62,884 bases of DNA from Candidatus Pelagibacter sp. TMED118 (GTDB taxonomy: Bacteria; Pseudomonadota; Alphaproteobacteria; Pelagibacterales; Pelagibacteraceae): contig NHFT02000006.1 of NCBI GenBank assembly GCA_002170205.2, positions 98,715 through 161,598 on the forward strand, in the 5' to 3' direction. The translations under genes were made by a program, and so were the position numbers. The notes below the pieces were generated by a model, which worked only from the letters and a program-made list of their open reading frames with translations, did not search any database and was not told the DNA's origin. Of this stretch, positions 53,544-62,384 are shown piece by piece. Position 1 is the stretch's first letter, and each line of letters opens with the position of its first letter.

Positions 53544-54125
53544 TAGTTTATCTATCTTCTTAAATATATCTTTATAAGCTGCATGATGACTTATACGATC
53601 TAGGTACTTGCCATCTCTTAAAAGCAAAACTGAAGAACTATGGTTGATCAAATAATTTCCATCCTCAGTAAAAATTTTTTCGGATAAAACTCCCCATGAC
53701 TGAGATAATAAAAAAACTTTTTTTGGGTCTCCTGTAATACCGAATATCTTATTTTCAAAATCTTCTAAATAATTTTTAATAATTTCAGTAGTATCTCTTG
53801 TTGGGTCTATGCTTACGAAAAAAACTTTAAATTTTTCTTTTTTTTTTACCTCAAGTTCATTTATTACTAAATCTAAGTTATATAATGTCATTGGACATAT
53901 ATCAGGACAATTGGTGAAACCAAAAAAAATGGCAGTTAATGGTCCATCAAACGACTTTTCAGTGATAGTATTATTGTTGACGTCCTTGAGAGAAAACTCT
54001 GACCCTTTAAAAGATGCGACCATATCATCTTTTTTTTCCTTAATATTTAAAAATACTGGAAGCATTAAAAATATAAATAAAAATAAACATCCAGATATTA
54101 TTGCAATAGAAGTCTTTAATTTCAT
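53535..54125 (-). CDS. SCO1/SenC copper chaperone
   Basis: A 196-residue membrane-anchored thioredoxin-fold protein that delivers copper to the CuA site of cytochrome oxidase subunit II. The membrane anchor is at 7-26. The metal ligands Cys73 and Cys77 are in NCPDICPM, and His162 is in NHSSSV. The frame is open to 54149, but ATG at 54125 fits the anchor. It is divergent from the subunit III-like gene with 36 bp between starts, and the aa3 cluster that would use it follows. Confidence 0.92.
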   Translation of the reverse strand: MKLKTSIAIISGCLFLFIFLMLPVFLNIKEKKDDMVASFKGSEFSLKDVNNNTITEKSFDGPLTAIFFGFTNCPDICPMTLYNLDLVINELEVKKKEKFKVFFVSIDPTRDTTEIIKNYLEDFENKIFGITGDPKKVFLLSQSWGVLSEKIFTEDGNYLINHSSSVLLLRDGKYLDRISHHAAYKDIFKKIDKLLR

Positions 54126-54161
54126 AGTTGATAATGTTTTATAAATCACTATATAAAATTA

Positions 54162-54842
54162 ATGTCTAGTTTATTAAAGAAAATTTTTGGCACAATTATA
54201 GAAAAACCTTGGGAACCTGAAAGGGCTCAAGTTGATGATGCTCACAGTGGACAAACTTTTGATTTATCAGTTCAAAAATCAGCTGTTATAATTATATTCG
54301 GCATTGCAACAGTTTTATTTAGTCTTATTTTTACAGGTTATATTTATAGCGTCCCTCCTGAGCAGGATACAAAGTATCTATTAAAACCAAATTTACTATG
54401 GGTTAATACTTTTGTTCTTTTTTGTATTTCATTTTATTTTAGTAAAGTTAATAAAGGATTGAAGAGGTCGGAAGTTATTTATGTAAAAAAAAATTTATTA
54501 ATGATAGGAGGGTTGAGTTACTTATTTCTTTTTGGACAAGTGGCTTTTTGGATTCAATTAATGAAAAGCGGGAACTTTGTTCAGACTAATAATTATTTTT
54601 CATCTTTTTATATTTTTACAGCTCTACATGGAATACATTTACTTGGTGGCCTTTTCTTCTGGGGAAAAGTTGCTTCAAGAGTCTTAAAAATTAAAAATGA
54701 AAAAATATTAGAAGAAGAAAAAAATATTTCAGCTTTATCAATGTATTGGATGTTCCTTTTAGTAGTTTGGTTAGCTTTCTTTCTAATGATTTATGTATTT
54801 AACGACGCGTTTATAGAATGGTGCAAAACGCTTGTAGCTTAA
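54162..54842 (+). CDS. Heme-copper oxidase subunit III-like protein (extra copy)
   Basis: A 226-residue membrane protein with about five helices. The FYIFTALHGIHLLGGLFFWGK block is the subunit III pattern, but the protein is otherwise divergent from the cluster's own subunit III at 57841. The N-terminus begins with a soluble part (KPWEPERAQVDDAH). Such extra subunit III-like proteins occur beside oxidase genes, including NorE-type relatives. It is placed next to SCO and before coxB, so it may be an assembly factor or an alternative subunit. Confidence 0.75.
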   Translation: MSSLLKKIFGTIIEKPWEPERAQVDDAHSGQTFDLSVQKSAVIIIFGIATVLFSLIFTGYIYSVPPEQDTKYLLKPNLLWVNTFVLFCISFYFSKVNKGLKRSEVIYVKKNLLMIGGLSYLFLFGQVAFWIQLMKSGNFVQTNNYFSSFYIFTALHGIHLLGGLFFWGKVASRVLKIKNEKILEEEKNISALSMYWMFLLVVWLAFFLMIYVFNDAFIEWCKTLVA

Positions 54843-55030
54843 AGAAACAATACTAATACTGATCCAACTAAAGCAACTACAATAAGTAAAATATTAACTG
54901 ACTTAAGATACCTTTTTGTTTCGGTTTTAACCCCATCCTTTTTAAAAGCTCCAGCACCAAACGAGATAACGATATAGAACACAAAAACAAGAGCTAAAAT
55001 AGCTATAAGAATGCCGATTTTTCCTAACAT
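54839..55030 (-). CDS. Two-helix small membrane protein, unknown
   Basis: A 63-residue protein with hydrophobic segments at about 5-26 and 46-62, joined by a basic loop (GAFKKDGVKTETKRYLK). The family is not recognised. It lies on the strand opposite the oxidase genes, overlapping the subunit III-like stop by 4 bp and 86 bp before coxB. The loop's charge bias suggests it faces the cytoplasm. A role in the oxidase is possible from position only. Confidence 0.55.
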   Translation of the reverse strand: MLGKIGILIAILALVFVFYIVISFGAGAFKKDGVKTETKRYLKSVNILLIVVALVGSVLVLFL

Positions 55031-55116
55031 TTTCAGACTTATATAAGCTAATTATAATCATTTGGAAGACATTTTGTCATAGGTTTTTATCAAATTTCTC
55101 TTATATATAAATCCAC

Positions 55117-55989
55117 ATGCATGCAGGGATAATATTTTTATTGGTGATAATAGGATCTGTTCTATTCCATATTTTTACACCTTGGTACTGGACGGACATC
55201 GCATCAAATTGGCAAGGAATGGACGATACGATAACTTTGACATTTTGGGTAGGCGGAGGTGTGTTTGTTGCAGTTTGTTTGTTCATGGTTTATTGCGTGT
55301 TTAGATATTCTTACAAAGAAGGAAGAAAAGCAGAATATAAACCTGAAGACAAAAAATTAGAAAAAATTTTAACTTGGGCAACAACATTAGGTGTTGCAGC
55401 TTTGCTTGCTCCAGGTTTAATAATATGGAATCAATACGTTAACGTTCCAAAAAATGCTTTAGAAATTGATGTGATGGCTTGGCAGTGGGGATGGCAATAC
55501 AGATTACCAGGCGAGGATGGAAAACTTGGAACTACAAAAGTTACAAATATTAATGATGAAAATCCATTTGGGATTAATATAGATGATCCTTTTGGAAGAG
55601 ATGATGTCCTTGTTCAGAGTGATTATATTAATTTAGAAAATAACAAACCAGTTAAAATTTTATTAAGATCTGTTGATGTACTTCACAATTGGTATGTTCC
55701 ACAATTCAGATCTAAAATGGATGCAGTTCCTGGAATTGTAACTTTTTATTGGTTTGAACCCAATAAAGTTGGAGAATACGAAGTTTTATGTGCAGAATAT
55801 TGTGGAGTGGGTCATTACGCTATGAGAGGTGGAGTAGAAGTTCAAAACGCAGGGGATTATAATAAGTGGTTATCAGAACAAGAGACATTTGACGAACTTA
55901 TAGCTAAAAATGAACTAGAAAATGAAAACAAAAAATTAGCTAAAAATAACAATTTAAATTTAAATAAAGATATATATAAAGAGGAATAA
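55117..55989 (+). CDS. coxB: Cytochrome c oxidase subunit II
   Basis: A 290-residue subunit of the aa3-type oxidase with two N-terminal helices and a periplasmic CuA domain. The CuA ligands are visible: Cys, Cys, His and Met in CAEYCGVGHYAM (about residues 225-236), with an upstream His in HNWYVPQF (about 188). WQWGWQY (about 121) is the electron-entry aromatic patch. No fused cytochrome c domain is present, so it takes electrons from soluble cytochrome c. It starts the coxB-coxA-coxC run, 3 bp before coxA. Confidence 0.95.
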   Translation: MHAGIIFLLVIIGSVLFHIFTPWYWTDIASNWQGMDDTITLTFWVGGGVFVAVCLFMVYCVFRYSYKEGRKAEYKPEDKKLEKILTWATTLGVAALLAPGLIIWNQYVNVPKNALEIDVMAWQWGWQYRLPGEDGKLGTTKVTNINDENPFGINIDDPFGRDDVLVQSDYINLENNKPVKILLRSVDVLHNWYVPQFRSKMDAVPGIVTFYWFEPNKVGEYEVLCAEYCGVGHYAMRGGVEVQNAGDYNKWLSEQETFDELIAKNELENENKKLAKNNNLNLNKDIYKEE

Positions 55990-55992
55990 TTT

Positions 55993-57831
55993 ATGTCAGA
56001 CGAATACGAAAATAAGTCAGGTTACCAAGCACAATCATCAGAAACAATCTCTGGAGATTCCCCAGGAATCTCTCCTGACATGGATTACGTAAGACCAGCA
56101 GAAAATGCTGAACAAGATTTATATCACCCACATAGTTTTATTGAAAAATGGGTTTTTTGTCAGGATGCAAAAGTTATAGGAGTTCAATACTTTCTAACAG
56201 CAGTTTTTACAGGTGTTGTAGGTTTAATTTTGTCGTGGTTAATGAGATTACAATTAGGTTTTCCTGGATTAGCAGGATTTATAACTGCTGAGCACTATTA
56301 TCAATTCGTGACTATGCATGGAATGATAATGGTAGTTTACTTTTTGACCGCCTTGTTTCTTGGTGGTTTTGGAAATTATTTAATTCCTCTTATGGTGGGT
56401 GCAAGAGATATGGTATTTCCATATGTAAATATGTTGAGCTTTTGGATGTTCTTTGTTGCTGTAGCCGTTTTAATGGCTAGCTTTTTTGTTCCAGGTGGTC
56501 CAACAGGTGCAGGTTGGACATTATATCCTCCACAGACTATTTTAGAGGGAACGCCAGGTCACGGTTATGGAATTCTTTTAATGTTAATCTCTTTAGCTTT
56601 ATTCGTTATTGGTTTTACCATGGGAGGCTTAAATTATATGATTACTATTCTTCAGGCAAGAACTAGAGGTATGACGCTTATGAGAATGCCCCTAACAGTT
56701 TGGGGAATATTTACTGCAACAGTCTTAGCAATGTTAGCGTTTCCAGCACTTTTAGTTAGTTCCATAATGATGACACTGGATAAGCTTTTAGGAACAAGTT
56801 TCTTTATGCCAACAATATTAAAAGCTGGCGAAGTTTTAGAGTATGGTGGCGGTAGCCCTATATTATTTCAGCACTTATTTTGGTTTTTTGGACATCCTGA
56901 AGTTTATATTGTGGCATTACCTGCTTTTGGTATTGTTTCTGACTTAATCTCAGTCCACGCTAGAAAAAATATTTTTGGATACAGAATGATGGTTTGGGCA
57001 ATAGTAGGTATTGGAGCTTTAAGCTTTTTTGTTTGGGCACACCACATGTATGTTAGTGGTATGAATCCCTGGTTTGGTTTCTTTTTTGCTTCAACAACTT
57101 TAATTATCGCTGTTCCAACTGCCATGAAAGTTTATAACTGGATACTAACTTTATGGAGAGGAAATATAAGAATTAATACTGTTATGCTTTGGTGTTTAGG
57201 CTTTATAGTAACTTTCGTAAATGGCGGAATAACAGGAATATTTTTAGGAAATGTATCTGTTGATGTTCCTTTATCAGACACTTATTTCGTTGTAGCTCAT
57301 TTTCATATGGTAATGGGAATTGCTCCTTTAATGGTAATAATGGGCGCGATTTACCACTGGTTTCCATTGGTTGCAGGAAAAATGTTAAATGAAAAATTAG
57401 GTAAATGGCATTTTTGGACAACATTTCTTGGAGCATATTCAATTTACTTTCCGATGCATTATTTAGGTTTCATTGGCGTGCCAAGAAGATATTATGAGAT
57501 GTATGACAGTCCGTATATGACTTCAGGCGTAGGATTAAATGAGTTTATTAGTACTGCAGCATTTATAGTAGGAGCTGCTCAACTAATTCTAGTATTTAAT
57601 ATTATAAAAACTTTAAAAACAGGAAAAAAAGCTGAGCAAAATCCGTGGAAAGCTAACTCTTTAGAATGGTTTACTTCTACAGTTCCACCGGAACATGGAA
57701 ATTTTGGCGACAGACTACCTGTCGTTCATAGATGGCCATATGATTTTAATGTACCTGGAGCAGATGAGGACTATTTACCTCAAACTGCAGCGCCGAGTGA
57801 AGTAGCACATACAGAGGTAGAGAAAACTTAA
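55993..57831 (+). CDS. coxA: Cytochrome c oxidase subunit I
   Basis: The 612-residue catalytic subunit with heme a and heme a3-CuB, about twelve helices. Ligands are present: MHGMIMVVYF (heme a), HLFWFFGHPEVYIVALP with CuB His and the cross-linked Tyr, and HHMYVSG and VAHFHMVMG for CuB and heme a3. The GHPEV Glu of A-type oxidases is present. GGGSPILF has Ser where GGGD is usual; the effect is unknown. It follows coxB by 3 bp. Confidence 0.97.
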   Translation: MSDEYENKSGYQAQSSETISGDSPGISPDMDYVRPAENAEQDLYHPHSFIEKWVFCQDAKVIGVQYFLTAVFTGVVGLILSWLMRLQLGFPGLAGFITAEHYYQFVTMHGMIMVVYFLTALFLGGFGNYLIPLMVGARDMVFPYVNMLSFWMFFVAVAVLMASFFVPGGPTGAGWTLYPPQTILEGTPGHGYGILLMLISLALFVIGFTMGGLNYMITILQARTRGMTLMRMPLTVWGIFTATVLAMLAFPALLVSSIMMTLDKLLGTSFFMPTILKAGEVLEYGGGSPILFQHLFWFFGHPEVYIVALPAFGIVSDLISVHARKNIFGYRMMVWAIVGIGALSFFVWAHHMYVSGMNPWFGFFFASTTLIIAVPTAMKVYNWILTLWRGNIRINTVMLWCLGFIVTFVNGGITGIFLGNVSVDVPLSDTYFVVAHFHMVMGIAPLMVIMGAIYHWFPLVAGKMLNEKLGKWHFWTTFLGAYSIYFPMHYLGFIGVPRRYYEMYDSPYMTSGVGLNEFISTAAFIVGAAQLILVFNIIKTLKTGKKAEQNPWKANSLEWFTSTVPPEHGNFGDRLPVVHRWPYDFNVPGADEDYLPQTAAPSEVAHTEVEKT

Positions 57832-57840
57832 AATAAACAA

Positions 57841-58551
57841 ATGTCTGACCCAAAAATTGAAGGCTTTGAACTAGAAAAAGGGTTTAGGGGCATGGCTAAA
57901 GATACCAGCTCTGATCAAACCATGTTCAAAGGCGTTCATTGGGGCAAGGCAATGATGTGGATATTTTTGTTAAGCGACACTTTTGTGTTTAGTTGTTTCT
58001 TAATAGCATATATGAAGGGGAGAGCATCTACCCCAGCAGAGTGGCCAAATCCTAGTGAGGTTTTTGCATTAGATGCATTTGGAGTCCCTGTACCATTATT
58101 ATTAATAGCCCTTATGACTTTTGTTCTTATTACAAGTAGTGGAACAATGGCTCTAGCTGTTAAGTATGGTTACGAAAGAAATAGAAAGATGTGTGGCTAT
58201 TTAATATTGGCTACTGCATTAGGTGGACTTACTTTTGTTGGAATGCAAGCTTACGAATGGTCTAAACTAATTCATGAGGGAGTCAGGCCATGGGAAAATC
58301 CATTTGGAGCTGCTCAGTTTGGGTCTTTTTTCTTTATGATTACAGGGTTTCATGGGACTCACGTTTCGATTGGAGTAATATTTCTCTTTATTTATTGTTA
58401 CAAAGTTTTTGCTGGGCATTACGAAGAGGGCAAAAGGGGCTGGTTTACAAAAATGAAAGGAGATTATGTAGAAGTTGAAATATTAGGACTTTACTGGCAT
58501 TTTGTAGATCTAGTGTGGGTGTTTATATTTGCTTTCTTTTATTTATGGTAA
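57841..58551 (+). CDS. coxC: Cytochrome c oxidase subunit III
   Basis: A 236-residue core subunit with about five to seven helices. The FFMITGFHGTHVSIGVIFL motif and the final EVEILGLYWHFVDLVWVFIFAFFYLW match aa3 subunit III. It stabilises the proton-uptake side of subunit I. It lies 9 bp after coxA and 8 bp before the subunit IV gene. It is more typical than the other subunit III-like protein at 54162. Confidence 0.95.
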   Translation: MSDPKIEGFELEKGFRGMAKDTSSDQTMFKGVHWGKAMMWIFLLSDTFVFSCFLIAYMKGRASTPAEWPNPSEVFALDAFGVPVPLLLIALMTFVLITSSGTMALAVKYGYERNRKMCGYLILATALGGLTFVGMQAYEWSKLIHEGVRPWENPFGAAQFGSFFFMITGFHGTHVSIGVIFLFIYCYKVFAGHYEEGKRGWFTKMKGDYVEVEILGLYWHFVDLVWVFIFAFFYLW

Positions 58552-58559
58552 ACTAAAAT

Positions 58560-58898
58560 ATGGAAGAGTCTAAAAAAAAAGAACAACCTGGAAGCACTCA
58601 TAAGATAGGCATATATCTATGGATTTGGGGGCTGTTGTTCGTATTAAGTTTTTTTTCATACTTGGTTGATTGGTACCAATTTCAAGGGATGCTTAGATGG
58701 TCATTAATTCTATTTTTTATGTTTTTGAAAGCAGGATTAATTATGGCATTCTTTATGCATCTTTATTGGGAAAGGTATGCATTAGTGAATGTATTATTAT
58801 GGCCTATGACTGCAATCGTTTGCTTTGTTGCACTAATGATTGCTGAGGGTAAATATACTTTATTTTCAAGATTATTTTATTTTTTTGTAGGGGGTTAA
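58560..58898 (+). CDS. Cytochrome c oxidase subunit IV (prokaryotic type)
   Basis: A 112-residue small membrane subunit with about three hydrophobic segments. The KAGLIMAFFMHLYWERYALV block is the COX4-pro signature, followed by AEGKYT. It usually follows subunit III in bacterial aa3 or caa3 operons, as here, 8 bp downstream. It is not needed for catalysis and helps stabilise the complex. Confidence 0.88.
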   Translation: MEESKKKEQPGSTHKIGIYLWIWGLLFVLSFFSYLVDWYQFQGMLRWSLILFFMFLKAGLIMAFFMHLYWERYALVNVLLWPMTAIVCFVALMIAEGKYTLFSRLFYFFVGG

Positions 58899-58901
58899 AA
58901 A

Positions 58902-59165
58902 ATGGATGGATATGATTATTTAGCTGGTTTTCTAATTTTCTTTCTATTTTTCATTTATATAATTTGGTTTGGGTATACCGTAAAAGAGGAAAAAGAGAAC
59001 GATAAAGGTGACAATGTCAAAATTAATCCTTATGATAACGTACCAATACACAGAAGATTGATAGATAAGAAAAATCCTAAAGTTGGACTTTTTGATTTAG
59101 GAAACCACGTTTTAATTGTTGGGTTTATTTTAGTTGTAATTTTCATATCACTTAACGTCGAGTAA
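58902..59165 (+). CDS. Two-helix protein in the oxidase operon, unknown
   Basis: An 87-residue protein with hydrophobic helices at about 4-26 and 66-85 and a charged loop of about 40 residues (VKEEKENDKGDNVKINPYDN to DKKNPKVG). It is 3 bp after the subunit IV gene and 2 bp before ctaB, and clearly within the operon. I do not recognise a family; position argues for an oxidase accessory or assembly factor. Confidence 0.65.
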   Translation: MDGYDYLAGFLIFFLFFIYIIWFGYTVKEEKENDKGDNVKINPYDNVPIHRRLIDKKNPKVGLFDLGNHVLIVGFILVVIFISLNVE

Positions 59166-59167
59166 AA

Positions 59168-60079
59168 GTGACTATTAATATATTAAATAAACGATCGATA
59201 TTTGGTAATAAATTAATATACTTAAAATCATTTTTATTATTAATGAAACCAAGAGTCATGTCATTGGTAATTTTTACTTGCGCGGTAGGACTATTAATGT
59301 CACCAACAACTGTTTCATTTTATAATTCAATTATTTCAATTTTTTTCGTTGCAATTGGTGCAGGCGCAGCTGGATCTCTTAACATGTGGTATGAGGCAGA
59401 TCTAGATAAGCTGATGACCAGAACATGTTTAAGACCAATTCCTACTGGTAAATTAAATAAAGGCCAGGCATTAATATTCGGTATTGCCTTATCTTTAATA
59501 TCTATAATTGGTCTGTACTATTCGTCAAATTTACTCTCAGCAATTATGTTGCTTTTGACTATATCTTTTTATCTTTTCATTTATACAATGTGGTTAAAAA
59601 GAATAACCTCACAAAACATAGTTATTGGGGGTGCTTCAGGAGCTTTGCCTCCTGTTATAGGTTGGACAATAGCTAACAACAGTATTAGTTTAGAGCCAAT
59701 TACATTTTTTTTAATTATATTTTTTTGGACACCATCACATTTTTGGGCATTAAGTTTATTTAAAGCTGATGACTATAAAAAAGCGAATATACCAATGTTA
59801 CCTTTAACAAATGGTATTGAAAATACTAAAAAGAATATTTTAATTTATTCAATTTTAATGTTGCCTGTTGTAGTTGCCCCTTATGCAATCGGATTTGTAG
59901 GAATTGTATATTTAGCAACTTCATTAATATTAACATTTTATTATATTTATATTTGTTATGAACTTTGTAGTTTCAAAAAAAATAAATTTGAAATTTCTAA
60001 AGCAAAAAAAGTCTTTTCTTACTCAATTATATACTTATTTTTGCTTTTTGTATTATTCCTTGTAGATAAAATATTTTAG
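59168..60079 (+). CDS. ctaB: Protoheme IX farnesyltransferase (heme O synthase)
   Basis: A 303-residue inner-membrane prenyltransferase that makes heme O, the precursor of heme A for the aa3 oxidase. It starts at GTG 59168 and has the KPRVMSLVIFTCAVG opening. The Asp motif is NMWYEADLDKLMTRTCLRPIPTG (about residues 74-96), with a second conserved block FFWTPSHFWALSLFKADDY (about 180-198). It follows the unknown oxidase protein by 2 bp. Heme A synthase (ctaA) is not in the window. Confidence 0.93.
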   Translation: MTINILNKRSIFGNKLIYLKSFLLLMKPRVMSLVIFTCAVGLLMSPTTVSFYNSIISIFFVAIGAGAAGSLNMWYEADLDKLMTRTCLRPIPTGKLNKGQALIFGIALSLISIIGLYYSSNLLSAIMLLLTISFYLFIYTMWLKRITSQNIVIGGASGALPPVIGWTIANNSISLEPITFFLIIFFWTPSHFWALSLFKADDYKKANIPMLPLTNGIENTKKNILIYSILMLPVVVAPYAIGFVGIVYLATSLILTFYYIYICYELCSFKKNKFEISKAKKVFSYSIIYLFLLFVLFLVDKIF

Positions 60080-60100
60080 TTGTAGAAGTTTTTCTAATCT

Positions 60101-61468
60101 ATGAATTATATAAGTACTAGAAATAATAGTAAAAAGGTGTCTTTTGAACATGTCTTTCTAAAAGGTTTATCAGAGGATGGTGGTCTTTTTATACCAGAAA
60201 AATTAAAAAAATTTGATCATAAAGAATTAAAGGATTTATCAAATCTAGATTACAAAAATCTTGCATTTAATATTATAAAATTATTTACTGGAGATTTTAT
60301 CGGCGAGTTAGATTTAAAAAATTTGATTAATAAATCATATGAAAATTTTAGGGACCGTAACGTTGTAAAAATTAACAAAATTAATAAAAATTATCTACTA
60401 GAACTATATCATGGTCCAACTCTCGCATTCAAAGATATTGCAATGCAACTTATCGGTAATTTTTATGAATATTACTTAAATAGGAATAATAAAAAAATTA
60501 ATATTATAGTTGCCACTTCAGGCGATACCGGCGCAGCCGCGATTGATGCAATTAGAGGAAAGAAAAATATAAATATTTTTGTTCTGCATCCAAACAAAAA
60601 AATTTCATCTGTACAAAGAAAACTTATGACAACTACTGAGGACAACAATGTTTTCAACTTAGCAATTAATGGTAATTTTGATGATTGTCAAAATTTAGTG
60701 AAATCTATGTTCTCCGATTCTAGTTTTTCGAACACTGTAAATATGTCAGGAGTAAATTCTATTAATTGGGCAAGGATAGTTGCACAAACAGTTTATTATT
60801 TTTATTCATATTTTCAAATAGGAAAACGGAATATATCTTTTTCTGTACCTACTGGAAATTTTGGTGATGTGTATGCAGGTTACATCGCTAAGCAAATGGG
60901 TTTACCTATAAGTAAATTTATTGTTGCTACAAATCAAAATGACATTTTGCATAGGGCAATATCAAATGGAGATTACAAATCAAATAAAGTTGAAGAGACT
61001 ATATCTCCAAGTATGGATATTCAGGTTGCTAGCAACTTTGAGCGATTACTCTACGATCTTTATAATAAAAATTCTGAAAAGGTAAAAAACATAATGAAGA
61101 GTATAAAAGATAATTCATTTAAAATTGAAAAGGACAAACTAAAAGACTTACAGAATGATTTTGACTCAGAAAGTTTAAATGAAACTGAAATCATCAATAC
61201 AATAAAAAAATTTTATGAAGAAAATAATATCGTTATCGACCCTCATACAGCTATAGGAGTGGGTGCTATTGAAAAACTAAATCTAAGTGATGTAGTCGTT
61301 TTATCAACTGCTCATCCTTGTAAATTCCCTGTGGCAATAGAAAAAGCAATATCAAAAACTGAAAAACTGCCAGAAAGTCTTAATTATGTAAATGATAAAG
61401 AAGAAAAATTTGAGGTGATTTCAAACAATTTAGAAAAAGTTAAAGATTATATATTAAGATCAATATGA
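60101..61468 (+). CDS. thrC: Threonine synthase
   Basis: A 455-residue PLP enzyme that turns O-phosphohomoserine into threonine. It starts MNYISTRNNSKKVSFEHVFLKGLSEDGGLF. The PLP Lys is in GPTLAFKDIAMQ (Lys111), and the phosphate-binding ATSGDTGAAA (about 146-155) and VPTGNFGDVYAGY (about 246) blocks match the longer bacterial type. Together with the partial thrB at 62381 it forms the last two steps of threonine synthesis. It overlaps the peroxiredoxin as ATGA. Confidence 0.95.
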   Translation: MNYISTRNNSKKVSFEHVFLKGLSEDGGLFIPEKLKKFDHKELKDLSNLDYKNLAFNIIKLFTGDFIGELDLKNLINKSYENFRDRNVVKINKINKNYLLELYHGPTLAFKDIAMQLIGNFYEYYLNRNNKKINIIVATSGDTGAAAIDAIRGKKNINIFVLHPNKKISSVQRKLMTTTEDNNVFNLAINGNFDDCQNLVKSMFSDSSFSNTVNMSGVNSINWARIVAQTVYYFYSYFQIGKRNISFSVPTGNFGDVYAGYIAKQMGLPISKFIVATNQNDILHRAISNGDYKSNKVEETISPSMDIQVASNFERLLYDLYNKNSEKVKNIMKSIKDNSFKIEKDKLKDLQNDFDSESLNETEIINTIKKFYEENNIVIDPHTAIGVGAIEKLNLSDVVVLSTAHPCKFPVAIEKAISKTEKLPESLNYVNDKEEKFEVISNNLEKVKDYILRSI

Positions 61469-61950
61469 AATTAAAAATAAACGATCAAATTCCAGATATA
61501 GAAATTTACCAATTAATTAATGGTGAACCACAAAAAAGTAAATTACCAAATATTTTAGGTAAAGATAAAATTATTCTATTTGGTCTACCTGGTGCATTTA
61601 CATCTACTTGTTCAAAACTTCATTTACCAGGCTTTGTTGCATATGCTGACAATATAAAAGCGAAAGGGATAAAAGATATATTCTGTTTATCTGTGAATGA
61701 TCCATACGTAATGAATGCCTGGGGAGAAGCAAACAACGTTGGTAATAAAATTAAAATGTTGTCTGATCCATATTTATTTTTCACAAAAGCTATTGGTGCT
61801 GAGGTTGACAGAAATTCAAAAGGCATGGGTACTAGATCAAATCGTTATGCTATAGTAATCGAAAACTTAAAGGTAATTACTATCCAAGCTGAAAAAGAGA
61901 CTAAACAATGTGGCTTGTCCTCTGCTGAGACCATTTTAGATATCCTATAA
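61465..61950 (+). CDS. Peroxiredoxin, Prx5/redoxin family
   Basis: A 161-residue thiol peroxidase. It has the motif GLPGAFTSTCSKLHLPGFV with peroxidatic Cys49, and FCLSVNDPYVMNAWGEA typical of Prx5-type proteins. A resolving Cys may be the later KQCGLS. It reduces H2O2 and organic peroxides in the cytoplasm. Coupled to thrC by the ATGA overlap, an unrelated pathway, as is common in dense genomes. It is convergent with rnhA, 11 bp away. Confidence 0.93.
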   Translation: MKLKINDQIPDIEIYQLINGEPQKSKLPNILGKDKIILFGLPGAFTSTCSKLHLPGFVAYADNIKAKGIKDIFCLSVNDPYVMNAWGEANNVGNKIKMLSDPYLFFTKAIGAEVDRNSKGMGTRSNRYAIVIENLKVITIQAEKETKQCGLSSAETILDIL

Positions 61951-61961
61951 TTTGTGAGGTA

Positions 61962-62384
61962 TTAATCACTAGCTGAAGTCTTGGCTAATAAATCTACTTC
62001 GTTATTAAGATTATCTGTTGAATGTGCTTTCACCCAGCTCCACTCGATTTCAAAAGCCATTGATAAATCATCAAGTTGTGTCCAAAGATTTTTGTTTTTA
62101 ACATCTTTCTTATCTTTAGTTTTCCAACCATTTTTTTTCCAATTATATATCCATTCTGTTATTCCATTTTTAACATATTTAGAATCTGTATAAATTTGAA
62201 CCTTACTGCCTTTAGGAATTTTTTTAAGAGCCATTATAGGTGCTAATAATTCCATCTGATTATTTGTTGTATTTTTTTTGCTGCCTTTGATACTGGTTTT
62301 TTCGCCATCATTTATTATTATTGCTGCCCAACCCCCCTTACCAGGATTATTTATGCAAGATCCGTCTGTATAAATTTTTATCAT
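61962..62384 (-). CDS. rnhA: Ribonuclease HI
   Basis: A 140-residue nuclease that removes RNA from RNA:DNA hybrids. The catalytic carboxylates are visible: Asp7 in YTDGSC, Glu45 in NNQMELLAP, Asp67 in YTDSKY and Asp131 in NNEVDLLA, with His121 in KAHSTD. Length is slightly shorter than E. coli's 155 aa, as in related alphaproteobacteria. It overlaps the thrB stop as ATGA, and thrB-rnhA is a known alphaproteobacterial neighbourhood. Confidence 0.96.
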   Translation of the reverse strand: MIKIYTDGSCINNPGKGGWAAIIINDGEKTSIKGSKKNTTNNQMELLAPIMALKKIPKGSKVQIYTDSKYVKNGITEWIYNWKKNGWKTKDKKDVKNKNLWTQLDDLSMAFEIEWSWVKAHSTDNLNNEVDLLAKTSASD

